A stretch of 42,411 nucleotides of DNA from Gemmatimonadota bacterium (GCA_029262155.1 JAJCZW010000127.1:1-42411); one strand, 5' to 3'; shown: positions 27,689 to 36,746, counted from the first letter of the stretch. Notes: a model not told the origin generated them from the sequence alone. Translations and numbers: made by a program.

Positions 27689-28318
27689 TCACTTCACACA
27701 CCGCAGGACGATCGCGGGCGGGAGATTGGCCCAAACCGGCCGGGTGTCGACGTGCCGAAAATGCTTGCCAAGCAGGCGGCGAAGGACGGTGAGCTTGGGA
27801 AGCCAGTAGGTGTGATGGTAGAGGAACGAGCGGAAGTGACCGCCGGGCCGGAGAATCTGATCCGTTGCCCGCACGGTTGCCACCAACCGTGAGAGACTCA
27901 TCAAGGAGCACGGGAGACCGGAAAAGACCAGGTCAACGTTCCCAACATCAGCACCCAGATACTGTGTGACATTGGATGCTTGGTCGGGGATCACTCCGAC
28001 ACCTGGAAAGTGTTGCGCGAGGTGTCGCTGGAACACCGGGTTGGGCTCAACCACGACGAGGCGGCTCTCTGGGGGCAAGGCGGCCAGCACGACTCCGGTC
28101 AGCGCCCCGGTCCCGGGGCCGTACTCCACTGCGAGCCGAGCCTTGTCGACGGGGAGATCCGCCACCATTGCGAGTGCCAATGCCCGGGATGAGGGGGCGA
28201 CGGATCCAACCTGTTTGGGGTTCTGGAGGTACTGCCGGAGGAACCGGAATTGCCACCCGACCGCCGTGTGTGCCGGCGAGGTAGCGGGTGAGGAAACGAC
28301 CGTTGTGGCTTTCGTCAT
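27689..28318 (-). CDS. Class I SAM-dependent methyltransferase, phospholipid N-methyltransferase (PmtA)-like
   Basis: FLRQYLQNPKQVGSVAPSSRALALAMV, VEYGPGTGALTGVVL, VFSGLPCSLMS; start MTKATTVV at 28318. Confidence 0.78.
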   Translation of the reverse strand: MTKATTVVSSPATSPAHTAVGWQFRFLRQYLQNPKQVGSVAPSSRALALAMVADLPVDKARLAVEYGPGTGALTGVVLAALPPESRLVVVEPNPVFQRHLAQHFPGVGVIPDQASNVTQYLGADVGNVDLVFSGLPCSLMSLSRLVATVRATDQILRPGGHFRSFLYHHTYWLPKLTVLRRLLGKHFRHVDTRPVWANLPPAIVLRCVK

Positions 28319-28381
28319 GGGCCTCGTTGGGGACCAGTCACGGGCCGGCCTCATCGCCGACCGCAAAGGAAAATAGCACTG

Positions 28382-28864
28382 ATGGGAGGCAAGCATGACC
28401 CGATGGTTGGCTTGACTACCATTTCAACCGATCTTTCCGACTCGAAGCCTGCTTGGGAGACGTCCGTGGCCGATCCACCCGAAACATCCGCTCAGATGCG
28501 ACTGGACAAGTGGCTTTGGGCCGCTCGATTCTACAAGACTCGTTCTCTGGCTGCCGCCGCGATCGATGGTGGTCGGGTTCAGGTGGAAGGGAATCGTGTG
28601 AAACGTGCCCGCATGATCGGGGCCGGGGACGCAATACGGATTCGGATTGGCGCCACCGAGTGGCAGGTGGTGGTGCAGTCACTTGCCGCGCGTCGCGGCC
28701 CGGCATCCGCTGCATCGAAGCTGTACGAGGAGACTCCCGAGAGCAGGACGACGCGGCTCCAGCGGCAGGCTGAACTCCGAATTGCGGAGGCCCATTCCCG
28801 GCGCGATCAGGGGCGACCGTCGAAGAAACAACGCCGGGAGTTGCTTCGATTACGACGTCGCTGA
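28382..28864 (+). CDS. hslR: S4-domain RNA-binding protein, HslR/Hsp15-like
   Basis: MRLDKWLWAARFYKTRSLAAAAIDGGRVQVEGNRVKRARMIGAGDAIRI...RPSKKQRRELLRL; exact start uncertain (28382, 28403 or 28496). Confidence 0.88.
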   Translation: MGGKHDPMVGLTTISTDLSDSKPAWETSVADPPETSAQMRLDKWLWAARFYKTRSLAAAAIDGGRVQVEGNRVKRARMIGAGDAIRIRIGATEWQVVVQSLAARRGPASAASKLYEETPESRTTRLQRQAELRIAEAHSRRDQGRPSKKQRRELLRLRRR

Positions 28865-28870
28865 ACGGAG

Positions 28871-29755
28871 TCAGCGATTGGGAGAGGGGGAGGGGGAGGG
28901 GGAGGCGTCCGTGGCGTAGGCAGCATCCGGTGGGGGATTGCCCAGCGGCCAGTCGCGTTCCTTGCCAGGAAAATCCGGGCGGGGCCGAGAATCGATGTAT
29001 GCTGCAACATCGAACGCCTCTTGATCAGTCAAGGTTCCGGGAAGATCGAATGGCATGTTGTGGCGGATAAAGGCGGCCGCAGTACGGACCCGTGCCATAC
29101 CGGCTCCGATGGTGTAGGACGCCTCACCCCAAAGCGGGGTCCCCATAACCGAGTCCTCCACCGTGATCCCCTCACCGTCGGCCCCGTGACACCGAACGCA
29201 GTTCGCAATGAAGACCTGGCGGCCTCTTCCCGAATCGGCCGGGAGCGGTTCTCCCCTGATCAAACCTTGTCCTCGAACCCGACTCCCGACGGGAACCCCG
29301 CGGCTGAGCCACGCGAAGTACGAAACGATATCGTGCATCGCAGACCCGTCGAGTGGGAGAGCCTTCCCATACAAGCTCCGCTGAAAACACGCGTTCACGC
29401 GCTCCTCAATCGAGGTCATCTTTGCGTTCCGCGAACGATACTGGGGGAAACGCGCATACACGCCAAGCCAGGGCATGGCATTCTCACGGGTGCCTGCATC
29501 CAGATGGCAGGTCGTGCATCGCAACCGATTCCCAACATGATCTGGGAGGCTGTCACGGGTCGCAAGCAGGATGGCGCGCCCTCGCCGAATCGATCGGCCC
29601 ACTTCACTGTTCGGGATCAGACTATCCGGCAAACGCAGGGCGACGAACGGCACCTCCCCACTGCTAGCTGCCGGCAGGCGTTGTTCGAACCGACAGGCGG
29701 TACCGGTGAGCGTAACCGCTACAAGACCGAGGGCGAGGAGTCGATAGCGCATCAT
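28871..29755 (-). CDS. Dihaem c-type cytochrome, TsdA (thiosulfate dehydrogenase)-like
   Basis: CTTCH and CVRCH haem motifs; 'EERVNACFQRSLYGKALP' TsdA-like; start MMRYRLLALGLVAVTLTGTACR at 29755. Confidence 0.78.
   Translation of the reverse strand: MMRYRLLALGLVAVTLTGTACRFEQRLPAASSGEVPFVALRLPDSLIPNSEVGRSIRRGRAILLATRDSLPDHVGNRLRCTTCHLDAGTRENAMPWLGVYARFPQYRSRNAKMTSIEERVNACFQRSLYGKALPLDGSAMHDIVSYFAWLSRGVPVGSRVRGQGLIRGEPLPADSGRGRQVFIANCVRCHGADGEGITVEDSVMGTPLWGEASYTIGAGMARVRTAAAFIRHNMPFDLPGTLTDQEAFDVAAYIDSRPRPDFPGKERDWPLGNPPPDAAYATDASPSPSPSPNR
28880..28905 (+). repeat. GGGGGA hexanucleotide repeat / potential G-quadruplex at 3' end of tsdA-like gene
   Basis: GGGAGAGGGGGAGGGGGAGGGGGAGG; encodes SPSPSPSP tail on the minus strand. 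Confidence 0.7.
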
Positions 29756-29795
29756 GCTACTATGCCCCCGCCGTTGTTTCGTCGCAAGCCCATGA

Positions 29796-31754
29796 TCACC
29801 GGACCCTGAGATCCACCCCAGCAAAAAGGGCCCGGCCGGGTGCCCGAAAGCCAACCACAGATTCATATCGCTCATCGAACAGATTCTCGACTCGCGCCTT
29901 GAGGATGACCTGCCGTGCCAGTGCCCACGTGCCGGCAAGGTCCACGGTAGCGTACCGCGGGAGACTGACCCGCTCTTCGGGAAATGATCGGAAGTCCACA
30001 TCATCCCGGGCACCAACAACCCTCACATTCGCCTGCCCCGAGACCCGTGCCCCCGTCAATGACAAGCCCATGCGCCCGGTGTGGCTCGGACGGCGGAGGA
30101 GAGTACGCCCGTCTACAAAGCCGACGGACATCGACGCTCCGGCATCGGTGACCTTCGTTGCGGTTCGGGTGTACGACAACTCAATGTTCGCCCAAGAGGT
30201 CGGATGCAGTTGGCCGGCCACCTCGAACCCAAGCGACCGGGCCCGGGCGAGATTGAAATAAGTCGGTTCGTTCGCACTGGTGAAGCGATACTGAATCACG
30301 TCCCTGAAACGTTGGGCAAAAAGGGCCACGTCGAGCGCGAGGCGTCGCGCCCAAGCCTCGTGACGGACACCGGCCTCAATACTGACCGACCGTTCTGGCC
30401 GCAGATCTGGATTCCCGATTTCGAAGGGAGTCCGAGCCCTGAGTTCGGTGAAGGTTGGCGCCTTGAATGCCGACCCGATGGATGCCCTGACATGGGTCGT
30501 CGGGAGGAGGGCGCCGGTGAGTCCCAACCGAGCGGTCAGGAACGTCCCAAACGCAGTGTTGTCATCCACCCGCACGCCTGCCTGCACGCCCACCGCCGGC
30601 CCGATTGCAAGCACGGCCTGGGCGTACCCCGCCACCGTCGTGCGGTCGGCGTCAAAAGTGCTGGAATCGCTCGACTCCCCATCACCGAAATTCGAGCGAG
30701 ATCGTGCGGTCAACTCCTCATATTCAGCCTCTACCGCCGTCCCGAAGGTGAGTGTTGACCTTCCCACACCCGCGTTGACCCTCCCGTCGACCAGGATCCG
30801 TGAGCTTTGGAGCCGGCGACGCGATTCGAACCCGAACCCGAGGCTATCGCCTGGTGAATCCGGATCGTCATGGGCCTTGATCGTTGCCCGACTCCCGGAG
30901 ACCAAGAGTCGGCCCTCGAGGCTCTGGGAGAGGGTGCGCGCCAGATCCGTCGAGATGGAAAAGCGCTCCTCGCTCCCGAACTGGTTACTGTCGGAGGGGA
31001 CACCGGCAAAGTCGGTTGGGAAGTGATGTACCGCGTCGGCGTATCGTGCGGTCGCCACAAGACGTGTGGCGGCAAATGGGTTGGTCCGAAAAGATGCGGT
31101 CGCGGTCGTGTTTCGGAATCGATTGTTGAACGGATAAATCCCATCCGTAGCGACCCGACCGAGGGCGGCACTGTAGCCTACCCCACCCCGGGTGCCACCG
31201 GCGACGCTGCCACGGACTCGGGTACTGCCGAAGGTCCCCGCTTCACTATCCACATTCGCGGTCAATTGCTGTGCTCCCCGACGCGTAAACAGCTGAATGA
31301 CACCGGTCATCGCATCGGCTCCGTACAACACACTTGCTGGTCCTCGGACGATCTCAATTCGGTCCAGGTTATCCGTCGTGAGACTCGCCCAATTGAAGCT
31401 GCCACCGGCTAGGTTCACCGGTACACCATCGATGAGCACTTTGACGTAATCGCTCTCCCCACCCCGAAGGAACAACGACGTGACCCCCCCATAGGAACCG
31501 GTCCGAACCACCGCTATGCCCGGTACGTCGCGTAGGGCATCTTGGACAAACCGAATGCCACGGCTCCGGAGATCCTCTCCTTGGAGGGTCGTGACCGACG
31601 CCGTTAGGAAACTGGACGAGGCAGGAAGCCGCGTCGCGGTGACTTCTACTTTGGGCAGGCGAGTCGTGTCGGGAAGCTGCTGACTCAACACAACAGGGGC
31701 AAAGACAGTGGTGCTGGCGATGACCACATTCAGGAAAACGCGAACGATATGCAT
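29796..31754 (-). CDS. btuB: TonB-dependent vitamin B12 receptor BtuB-like
   Basis: Plug 'LRDVPGIAVVRTGSYGGVTSLFLRGGESDYVKVLIDGVPVN...DRIEIVRGPASVLYGADAMTGVIQLFT'; preceded by cobalamin riboswitch. Confidence 0.88.
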   Translation of the reverse strand: MHIVRVFLNVVIASTTVFAPVVLSQQLPDTTRLPKVEVTATRLPASSSFLTASVTTLQGEDLRSRGIRFVQDALRDVPGIAVVRTGSYGGVTSLFLRGGESDYVKVLIDGVPVNLAGGSFNWASLTTDNLDRIEIVRGPASVLYGADAMTGVIQLFTRRGAQQLTANVDSEAGTFGSTRVRGSVAGGTRGGVGYSAALGRVATDGIYPFNNRFRNTTATASFRTNPFAATRLVATARYADAVHHFPTDFAGVPSDSNQFGSEERFSISTDLARTLSQSLEGRLLVSGSRATIKAHDDPDSPGDSLGFGFESRRRLQSSRILVDGRVNAGVGRSTLTFGTAVEAEYEELTARSRSNFGDGESSDSSTFDADRTTVAGYAQAVLAIGPAVGVQAGVRVDDNTAFGTFLTARLGLTGALLPTTHVRASIGSAFKAPTFTELRARTPFEIGNPDLRPERSVSIEAGVRHEAWARRLALDVALFAQRFRDVIQYRFTSANEPTYFNLARARSLGFEVAGQLHPTSWANIELSYTRTATKVTDAGASMSVGFVDGRTLLRRPSHTGRMGLSLTGARVSGQANVRVVGARDDVDFRSFPEERVSLPRYATVDLAGTWALARQVILKARVENLFDERYESVVGFRAPGRALFAGVDLRVR

Positions 31755-31762
31755 GATGATAA

Positions 31763-31796
31763 TCTCCGGAACAGGGGTTTATGGCCCCCCCGGAGA
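31763..31796 (-). promoter_or_regulatory. SD-sequestering hairpin in btuB leader
   Basis: Minus strand TCTCCGG...CCGGAGA; 3' arm contains the GGAG Shine-Dalgarno 8 nt before ATG at 31754; inner GGGG/CCCC pairing. Confidence 0.65.
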
Positions 31797-31944
31797 GACA
31801 AGGAACGTCCGACGTGGTCGCATACAACAAACGGGCCCCTGGCTATTTGCCAAGAACCCGACCATCGCGGCGACCGCGGTGCGACCTCCACCAACGAGCC
31901 AGACGAGAGTCCCGTCTCCCTTCCCACGGGGGATGCTCGGGCTT

Positions 31945-32110
31945 ACGCGCGTCTGGCAGGTCTTCTGGCTTGGGAGTCATTCGTCGGAGAGCCTCTTCCC
32001 ACAACCCAACAAGCGTTGCAGTGAGATCGTGCTCTCGTCGTCATCCCTTACAGCGGCGGGGCCACCCCGGATTTCCACCGGGTTCCCTCTTCACGTTCGG
32101 CATGTCGATG
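31945..32110 (-). ncRNA. Cobalamin (B12) riboswitch
   Basis: B12 box AGCCAGAAGACCTGCC on minus strand (31955-31970) plus upstream GGGAACCCGGTGGAAATCCGGGGTGGCCCCGCCGCTGTAAGGG; boundaries approximate. Confidence 0.93.
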
Positions 32111-32184
32111 CCCGAACGACCAGCGCGTGTCCTACAGAAACGAAGCTATACTGGCTCGACCCGATCATCAAGGACCACTGATGA

Positions 32185-32892
32185 CTACTGTCCACTCACA
32201 TCCGTGGAGATTTTGACCACCTCTTTCCCCGCGCTATTCCGCACCCGAATAACCCCATTGTTGTCGCTCGCGTGCAGGTTAACCAACTGTCGACCGGAGG
32301 CAGCCCGAACGGTAAGGCGGGCACCGTCTCCATCAGCCTGCAGCCGAACGGTAGCACCCTCCGAAGTCACGGCGCTGAACTGCAAATCGTCATCGCCAAA
32401 GTCGGCATTCGCCGAGACGCTCCGTCGTCCGTCTCGCCTTGCACTCCGGCCTTGATGACCTTGAGTGTAGACCGGACTCGTGAGGCCGCTCGGAGTAAAC
32501 CGGACCTCTCCGACCTGCCGGAGCGCCATCTCGGCAAGGTCCGCCTCATTCACGCACGAAAAGCCGGAACCTGGGCCAAAATTGCCGTTGTCCACAAGCA
32601 GGTTGCAACCCTTCAGTTCACTCAGATGTTCGCCGCCATCGAGCTGAACGGTTACTTGGATTCGGTCAGCGGCCGACCGCGCATGGCGATCCACCCGAAT
32701 CCCCTGGAATGCTCCAATCCGATCCCCATTCAATCGAAAGCTGCCCACCGTGAATGGGAGCGAAATGACGCCACCGGTAGAGAGGTGTTCCCGAACGTTG
32801 TTCACACCCTGTCCGACGAGCGTGACGACGAACATCCCGGCAACGAAAATCCCCGCTGCGCCTAAGGCGATTCGGGTCCAGTAGTTTCGCAT
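32185..32892 (-). CDS. Uncharacterised protein with single N-terminal TM segment and low-complexity/beta-rich extracytoplasmic region
   Basis: MRNYWTRIALGAAGIFVAGMFVVTLVGQGVNNV...; GGAG SD before ATG; no family recognised. Confidence 0.75.
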   Translation of the reverse strand: MRNYWTRIALGAAGIFVAGMFVVTLVGQGVNNVREHLSTGGVISLPFTVGSFRLNGDRIGAFQGIRVDRHARSAADRIQVTVQLDGGEHLSELKGCNLLVDNGNFGPGSGFSCVNEADLAEMALRQVGEVRFTPSGLTSPVYTQGHQGRSARRDGRRSVSANADFGDDDLQFSAVTSEGATVRLQADGDGARLTVRAASGRQLVNLHASDNNGVIRVRNSAGKEVVKISTDVSGQ

Positions 32893-32930
32893 CGGATACT
32901 CCAGATAAAGAGCCCAGATTAGAATTGCGT

Positions 32931-32976
32931 TCGTTACAAGATGTAACGAGATCTACCTCCAAGATGTTTCATCTTG
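32931..32976. promoter_or_regulatory. Tandem inverted repeats in promoter region (putative operator)
   Basis: TCGTTACA-AGA-TGTAACGA (32931-32949) and CAAGATG-TTT-CATCTTG (32960-32976); AT-rich. Confidence 0.55.
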
Positions 32977-33040
32977 AAATAATCCGCAAGGCCTGATCTT
33001 GTAAGCTTTTGTATAATATCGTGTTACAAATTCCTTCGGA

Positions 33041-33421
33041 TCACGCCATGACCCGTCTCGGGGTCATTGCGCGCCGCTGAAGGGCGACATAGATGGCGAC
33101 ACTGGCCAGGACGATTGGGAGTGGAGCCATCCCATACTCCTGGAACCGGAGGTGGGTACCGAGTGCACCGAGCATGATAAAGGTGAGGACCATGCCCCCG
33201 AGGGAGACGGTGCGGGGAATCAAGAAGAGCGTTGTCCCGACGATCTCGGCGGCGGCGATGAGATACCGAGCGCCATCGGGGTACCCCCATCGCTGGAAGT
33301 TGGCCACCATCTCGGGAGCTCGGGTGAGCTTCGGGAGGATACCCATGAACAGGAGCGTGCCTCCCAGGATGACCTGCAGTCCCCAGAGTAATCTTGCCTT
33401 GAATCGTTCTTCGGCATGCAT
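33041..33421 (-). CDS. DoxX-like membrane protein
   Basis: LLWGLQVILGGTLLFMGILPKLTRAPEMVANFQRWGYPDGARYLIAAAEIVGTTLFLIPR. Confidence 0.8.
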   Translation of the reverse strand: MHAEERFKARLLWGLQVILGGTLLFMGILPKLTRAPEMVANFQRWGYPDGARYLIAAAEIVGTTLFLIPRTVSLGGMVLTFIMLGALGTHLRFQEYGMAPLPIVLASVAIYVALQRRAMTPRRVMA

Positions 33422-33519
33422 GGCGAAAAAACCTCACGGAATATTGCACCGACAACCCATTCCCATCCATTCACCATACGCCATGCGATCACCAATCGGT
33501 TTCTACAGTATGACGCAAG

Positions 33520-36500
33520 TTATTGCACGGCGGCTCGGGCTTGGACGATATGGGAGGCAAGTAGCATCATGCGTGCGTCACGTGGCTGACGTCCACTCTG
33601 CACTCCGAGCAGATCCCACGCCGCCAAAGCGGACGGAAGATCGCCGACGGCCAAGAAGCTCATGATACCGCCATCCATCAATTGGTCGGCGGGAAGCCAA
33701 TTCCGCGCATCCCTCGCCTCGGCCAAGAGGATGGCAGCAGGCCGAGCGGCTGCCTGGAGATCGTTTCGGGCGAGTGCCTTTCGGAAGGCGACCCCTGCAA
33801 GCACCGGTGCTGGTGCCTGAAGTTTGGCGAGGTAGCTATCGACCTGTGCAAAGAATGCCGTATCGACCCACCCTCGGGTGCCGGCGTGCAAATCTGCCGC
33901 AATCTCCGAAAACGACGTGAGCCAAAAACGCCAACTGGTCGGGGCCCCGCCCCGGATCAACTCGTTTCGGAAGATATGGTGGCGATAAAGCGCCTCTTCA
34001 TTCTCTGCGGAATGGGGAGCAGTTTCTTCAGCGCGTTCCCAGGCATACCGCCGGAGCCAAGTCCCTTGGGCCAAGCCTCGGGGCCCGACGAGTTCAAACA
34101 ACGCAGTGGTCGTGTCGGTACCGGGAGCGATCGGTGTGGCGCGTCCGAGCCCCAAGGAAACCACGCCCTCGTTGAGCCCAAGAATCCCAGATGCAAGCTG
34201 CTTGGTGAACCTTGCCTTCTCGGCACCCAGGTCAAGAATCGGATAGAAGTCCGAGTTCACCTCGACACCCGCCTCGAAGAGGGGGGCAAGGCCAGCACGG
34301 TCGGCTAGCACGGTCGAACCCATCTCCAGAGGTGAGATCGGGAGAAAGGCGCAGAGATCTCGCCGGACCGAGGGCCAGTTGAAGATCGACCAATCCGCCA
34401 CCGGGAGAGGCCCGTCGACTGACGCGACGACGAGAACATCACTACCGGACAACGCATAGATCCGATAATCGGGGAAATTGTCATGCAAGGCAGCGAGGAC
34501 GCTCAGGGCGAGTTCATCGGACAGTTCGTACCCTTGCAGCCATTGGGCGAAGACTCCCCCTGGCGCGAGATAGTTGCGAACCCGAGCGTAGAACTCGTGA
34601 GTAAACAATCCGCTCACACCACTCACCCACGGGTTTGAGGGCTCCGACATGATCAGGTCGAATCGTTGGTTGGTAGCGGCAAAGTACGACTTCGCATCAT
34701 CGAATACATGCAGGGAGCGGGGATCGTCGAACACCCTGCGGTTGTTGGGGTAGAAAATCTTCGACCCCTCGACCATTTCCGGCTCGATCTCGATGGTGGT
34801 CAACTGGCCGAGCACCGGACTGGCGAGGAGGAAGTGCGAACTCATCCCCGTCCCATGCCCAATGACGGCTGCCGACGTTGCGGACGATCGTTGGGCGATC
34901 GCCACTAACCCCGCAAGCACCTGGGTTCCGTCATCCCCACCCAGCGGTGCCCGGGCAGAATCTGCGACGCATCCCGCCTTCCATTGAAAGGACAGGGAAC
35001 CATCGGGTTTCCCGTTGGTGGAAATCGTGGTCATTCGTGTTCCCGGATTGCTGTACCCGTGCACCGTCGCCGTTCGTCCATCACGAGAGAAGAGGATTTC
35101 GCTATTCTGTACCAAATCGGTACGGCCGACACGAAAGACGGTACTCGCCAGGAGCCGCTGGTCGAGGTGAACCCCGATCCCAACGGCCAGGGCGAGCCCG
35201 ACAGTTACCACCGACCCGATGAGAAGACGTCGCCCGCCAGCCACGTCTCGGTGGGTGGTGAGGTAGGCGAGAATGGCGACGCCGAGCAGCATATCGAGGG
35301 TCCCACCGACGATCAGGACGCCTTTGAGGCCGAGCAGTGGAAGCAGGAAGAGCCCGGCAATTCCAACCCCGACGATCGACCCGAAGGTATTCACTCCATA
35401 CACTGTCCCGATGGCACGTTCACCAACTTGTCCGGTGAAGAGCACCCGGGTGATGATCGGGAGGGTCATACCAGCGCAGAACGTGGCTGGCAGCATGATT
35501 CCGAGAACGATCGCATACTTCGCGAGCGAGAAGAGGGCATATCCTCCCTCATTCGTGGCCAGCGCGCCTAGGATCGTCGCGATCCATCCGAAGGCCTGCG
35601 CATACAGCACCAGACTCACCAGTGCAAATCCACCCATCCACAGCTGCACCATCGCAAGCGTTCGCAGCGGATTGGTCAGGCGATCGGCCTGCCGCCGTAC
35701 CCAGAACGCTCCTCCAGCGAGCCCGAGGATGAAGGCCGACAGCATGATCTCAAACGAATGCGTTGCACTGCCGATGACCAAGCTCAGCATGCGAATCCAT
35801 GCAATCTCATAGATGAAAGACGCGAGGGCTGTTCCGGCACTCACCGCCAACAGGAGAGTCACGGGAGAGGGGCCACCTAGCGACACCGCTGCAACATCAC
35901 CGGCAGGCATAGCCTTCTCCGGAGGGGAAACCGGATGGGCCCGCCCCACCACCATCGCCACCAGTGCCACGAGGAGATTCAGGATGGCCGCAGCAGTAAT
36001 GGTTCCCGGCAGACCGACCCAAGGATACAGCACGAAGCCCGCAACGAGGACACCGACCGCCGCGCCGAAGCTGTTGGCAAAGTAGAAAGAACCAAGAATC
36101 CGGCCGGGCTGACTGGGAAACCGTCGCAACACCCCGGCCGTCATCAGGGGGAACGTCGCGCCGAGCAGCACCGATTGCGGTAGGATCAGGGCCCCGGCAA
36201 GGACCCACTTCACCACGGTCAGGCCGCCGTGGCCAGCGAGAGCCGGGAAAGCGCTACCGTAGGCCCACGAGGTCAGCGGAAGATAGATCCCATCGTGGAA
36301 CGCTAGCCCGATGAGCCCGACGATCAGTTCCACCACAGCATAGCCAAGCAAGGGGTCTCGGATCCGGTGACTCCGGCGACTCACCACCATCGCTCCCAAG
36401 GCCATGCCTCCCAGAAAGAGGACCATGGTAATGATTTGCGCGTAGGCGCTGTGCCCTACGAAAAGACTGAGATACCGACTCCACACGGACTCATAAAAGA

Positions 36501-36546
36501 GACCGGCCGCCCCGGAGAGGGTGAAGGCCACCAGGAGTAATACCAT
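33520..36546 (-). CDS. Fused multi-TM transporter-like/spermidine-synthase-like protein with long C-terminal region
   Basis: SGAAGLFYESVWSRYLSLFVGHSAYAQIITMVLFLGGMALGA; 'AAVIGHGTGMSSHFLL...LTTIEIEPEMVEGSKIFYPNNRRVF...FDLIMSEPSNPWVSGVSGLFTHEFYARV'. Confidence 0.85.
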   Translation of the reverse strand: MVLLLVAFTLSGAAGLFYESVWSRYLSLFVGHSAYAQIITMVLFLGGMALGAMVVSRRSHRIRDPLLGYAVVELIVGLIGLAFHDGIYLPLTSWAYGSAFPALAGHGGLTVVKWVLAGALILPQSVLLGATFPLMTAGVLRRFPSQPGRILGSFYFANSFGAAVGVLVAGFVLYPWVGLPGTITAAAILNLLVALVAMVVGRAHPVSPPEKAMPAGDVAAVSLGGPSPVTLLLAVSAGTALASFIYEIAWIRMLSLVIGSATHSFEIMLSAFILGLAGGAFWVRRQADRLTNPLRTLAMVQLWMGGFALVSLVLYAQAFGWIATILGALATNEGGYALFSLAKYAIVLGIMLPATFCAGMTLPIITRVLFTGQVGERAIGTVYGVNTFGSIVGVGIAGLFLLPLLGLKGVLIVGGTLDMLLGVAILAYLTTHRDVAGGRRLLIGSVVTVGLALAVGIGVHLDQRLLASTVFRVGRTDLVQNSEILFSRDGRTATVHGYSNPGTRMTTISTNGKPDGSLSFQWKAGCVADSARAPLGGDDGTQVLAGLVAIAQRSSATSAAVIGHGTGMSSHFLLASPVLGQLTTIEIEPEMVEGSKIFYPNNRRVFDDPRSLHVFDDAKSYFAATNQRFDLIMSEPSNPWVSGVSGLFTHEFYARVRNYLAPGGVFAQWLQGYELSDELALSVLAALHDNFPDYRIYALSGSDVLVVASVDGPLPVADWSIFNWPSVRRDLCAFLPISPLEMGSTVLADRAGLAPLFEAGVEVNSDFYPILDLGAEKARFTKQLASGILGLNEGVVSLGLGRATPIAPGTDTTTALFELVGPRGLAQGTWLRRYAWERAEETAPHSAENEEALYRHHIFRNELIRGGAPTSWRFWLTSFSEIAADLHAGTRGWVDTAFFAQVDSYLAKLQAPAPVLAGVAFRKALARNDLQAAARPAAILLAEARDARNWLPADQLMDGGIMSFLAVGDLPSALAAWDLLGVQSGRQPRDARMMLLASHIVQARAAVQ

Positions 36547-36690
36547 GCGAGGGTACCTCAGCGTCAGAGGGCGCCACCTTGTCGGGTGGCCAGGCTGTAC
36601 CACACACATCCGTCGATTGGAATACACACGAGCGAGGCAACACCCATGCCAGAGACGCGACCGTGAGCGCCGAGCATGAAGCCCCCAAAA

Positions 36691-36730
36691 GATAGCAGGC
36701 CCGACGCTCTGGAGCGCCGGGCCTGTTATC
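36691..36730 (-). terminator. Terminator downstream of pilC
   Basis: GATAGCAGGCCCGACGCTC...GAGCGCCGGGCCTGTTATC long stem; minus strand continues TTTTGGGGG. Confidence 0.8.
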
Positions 36731-36746
36731 GGTGTACCCCCACGCG

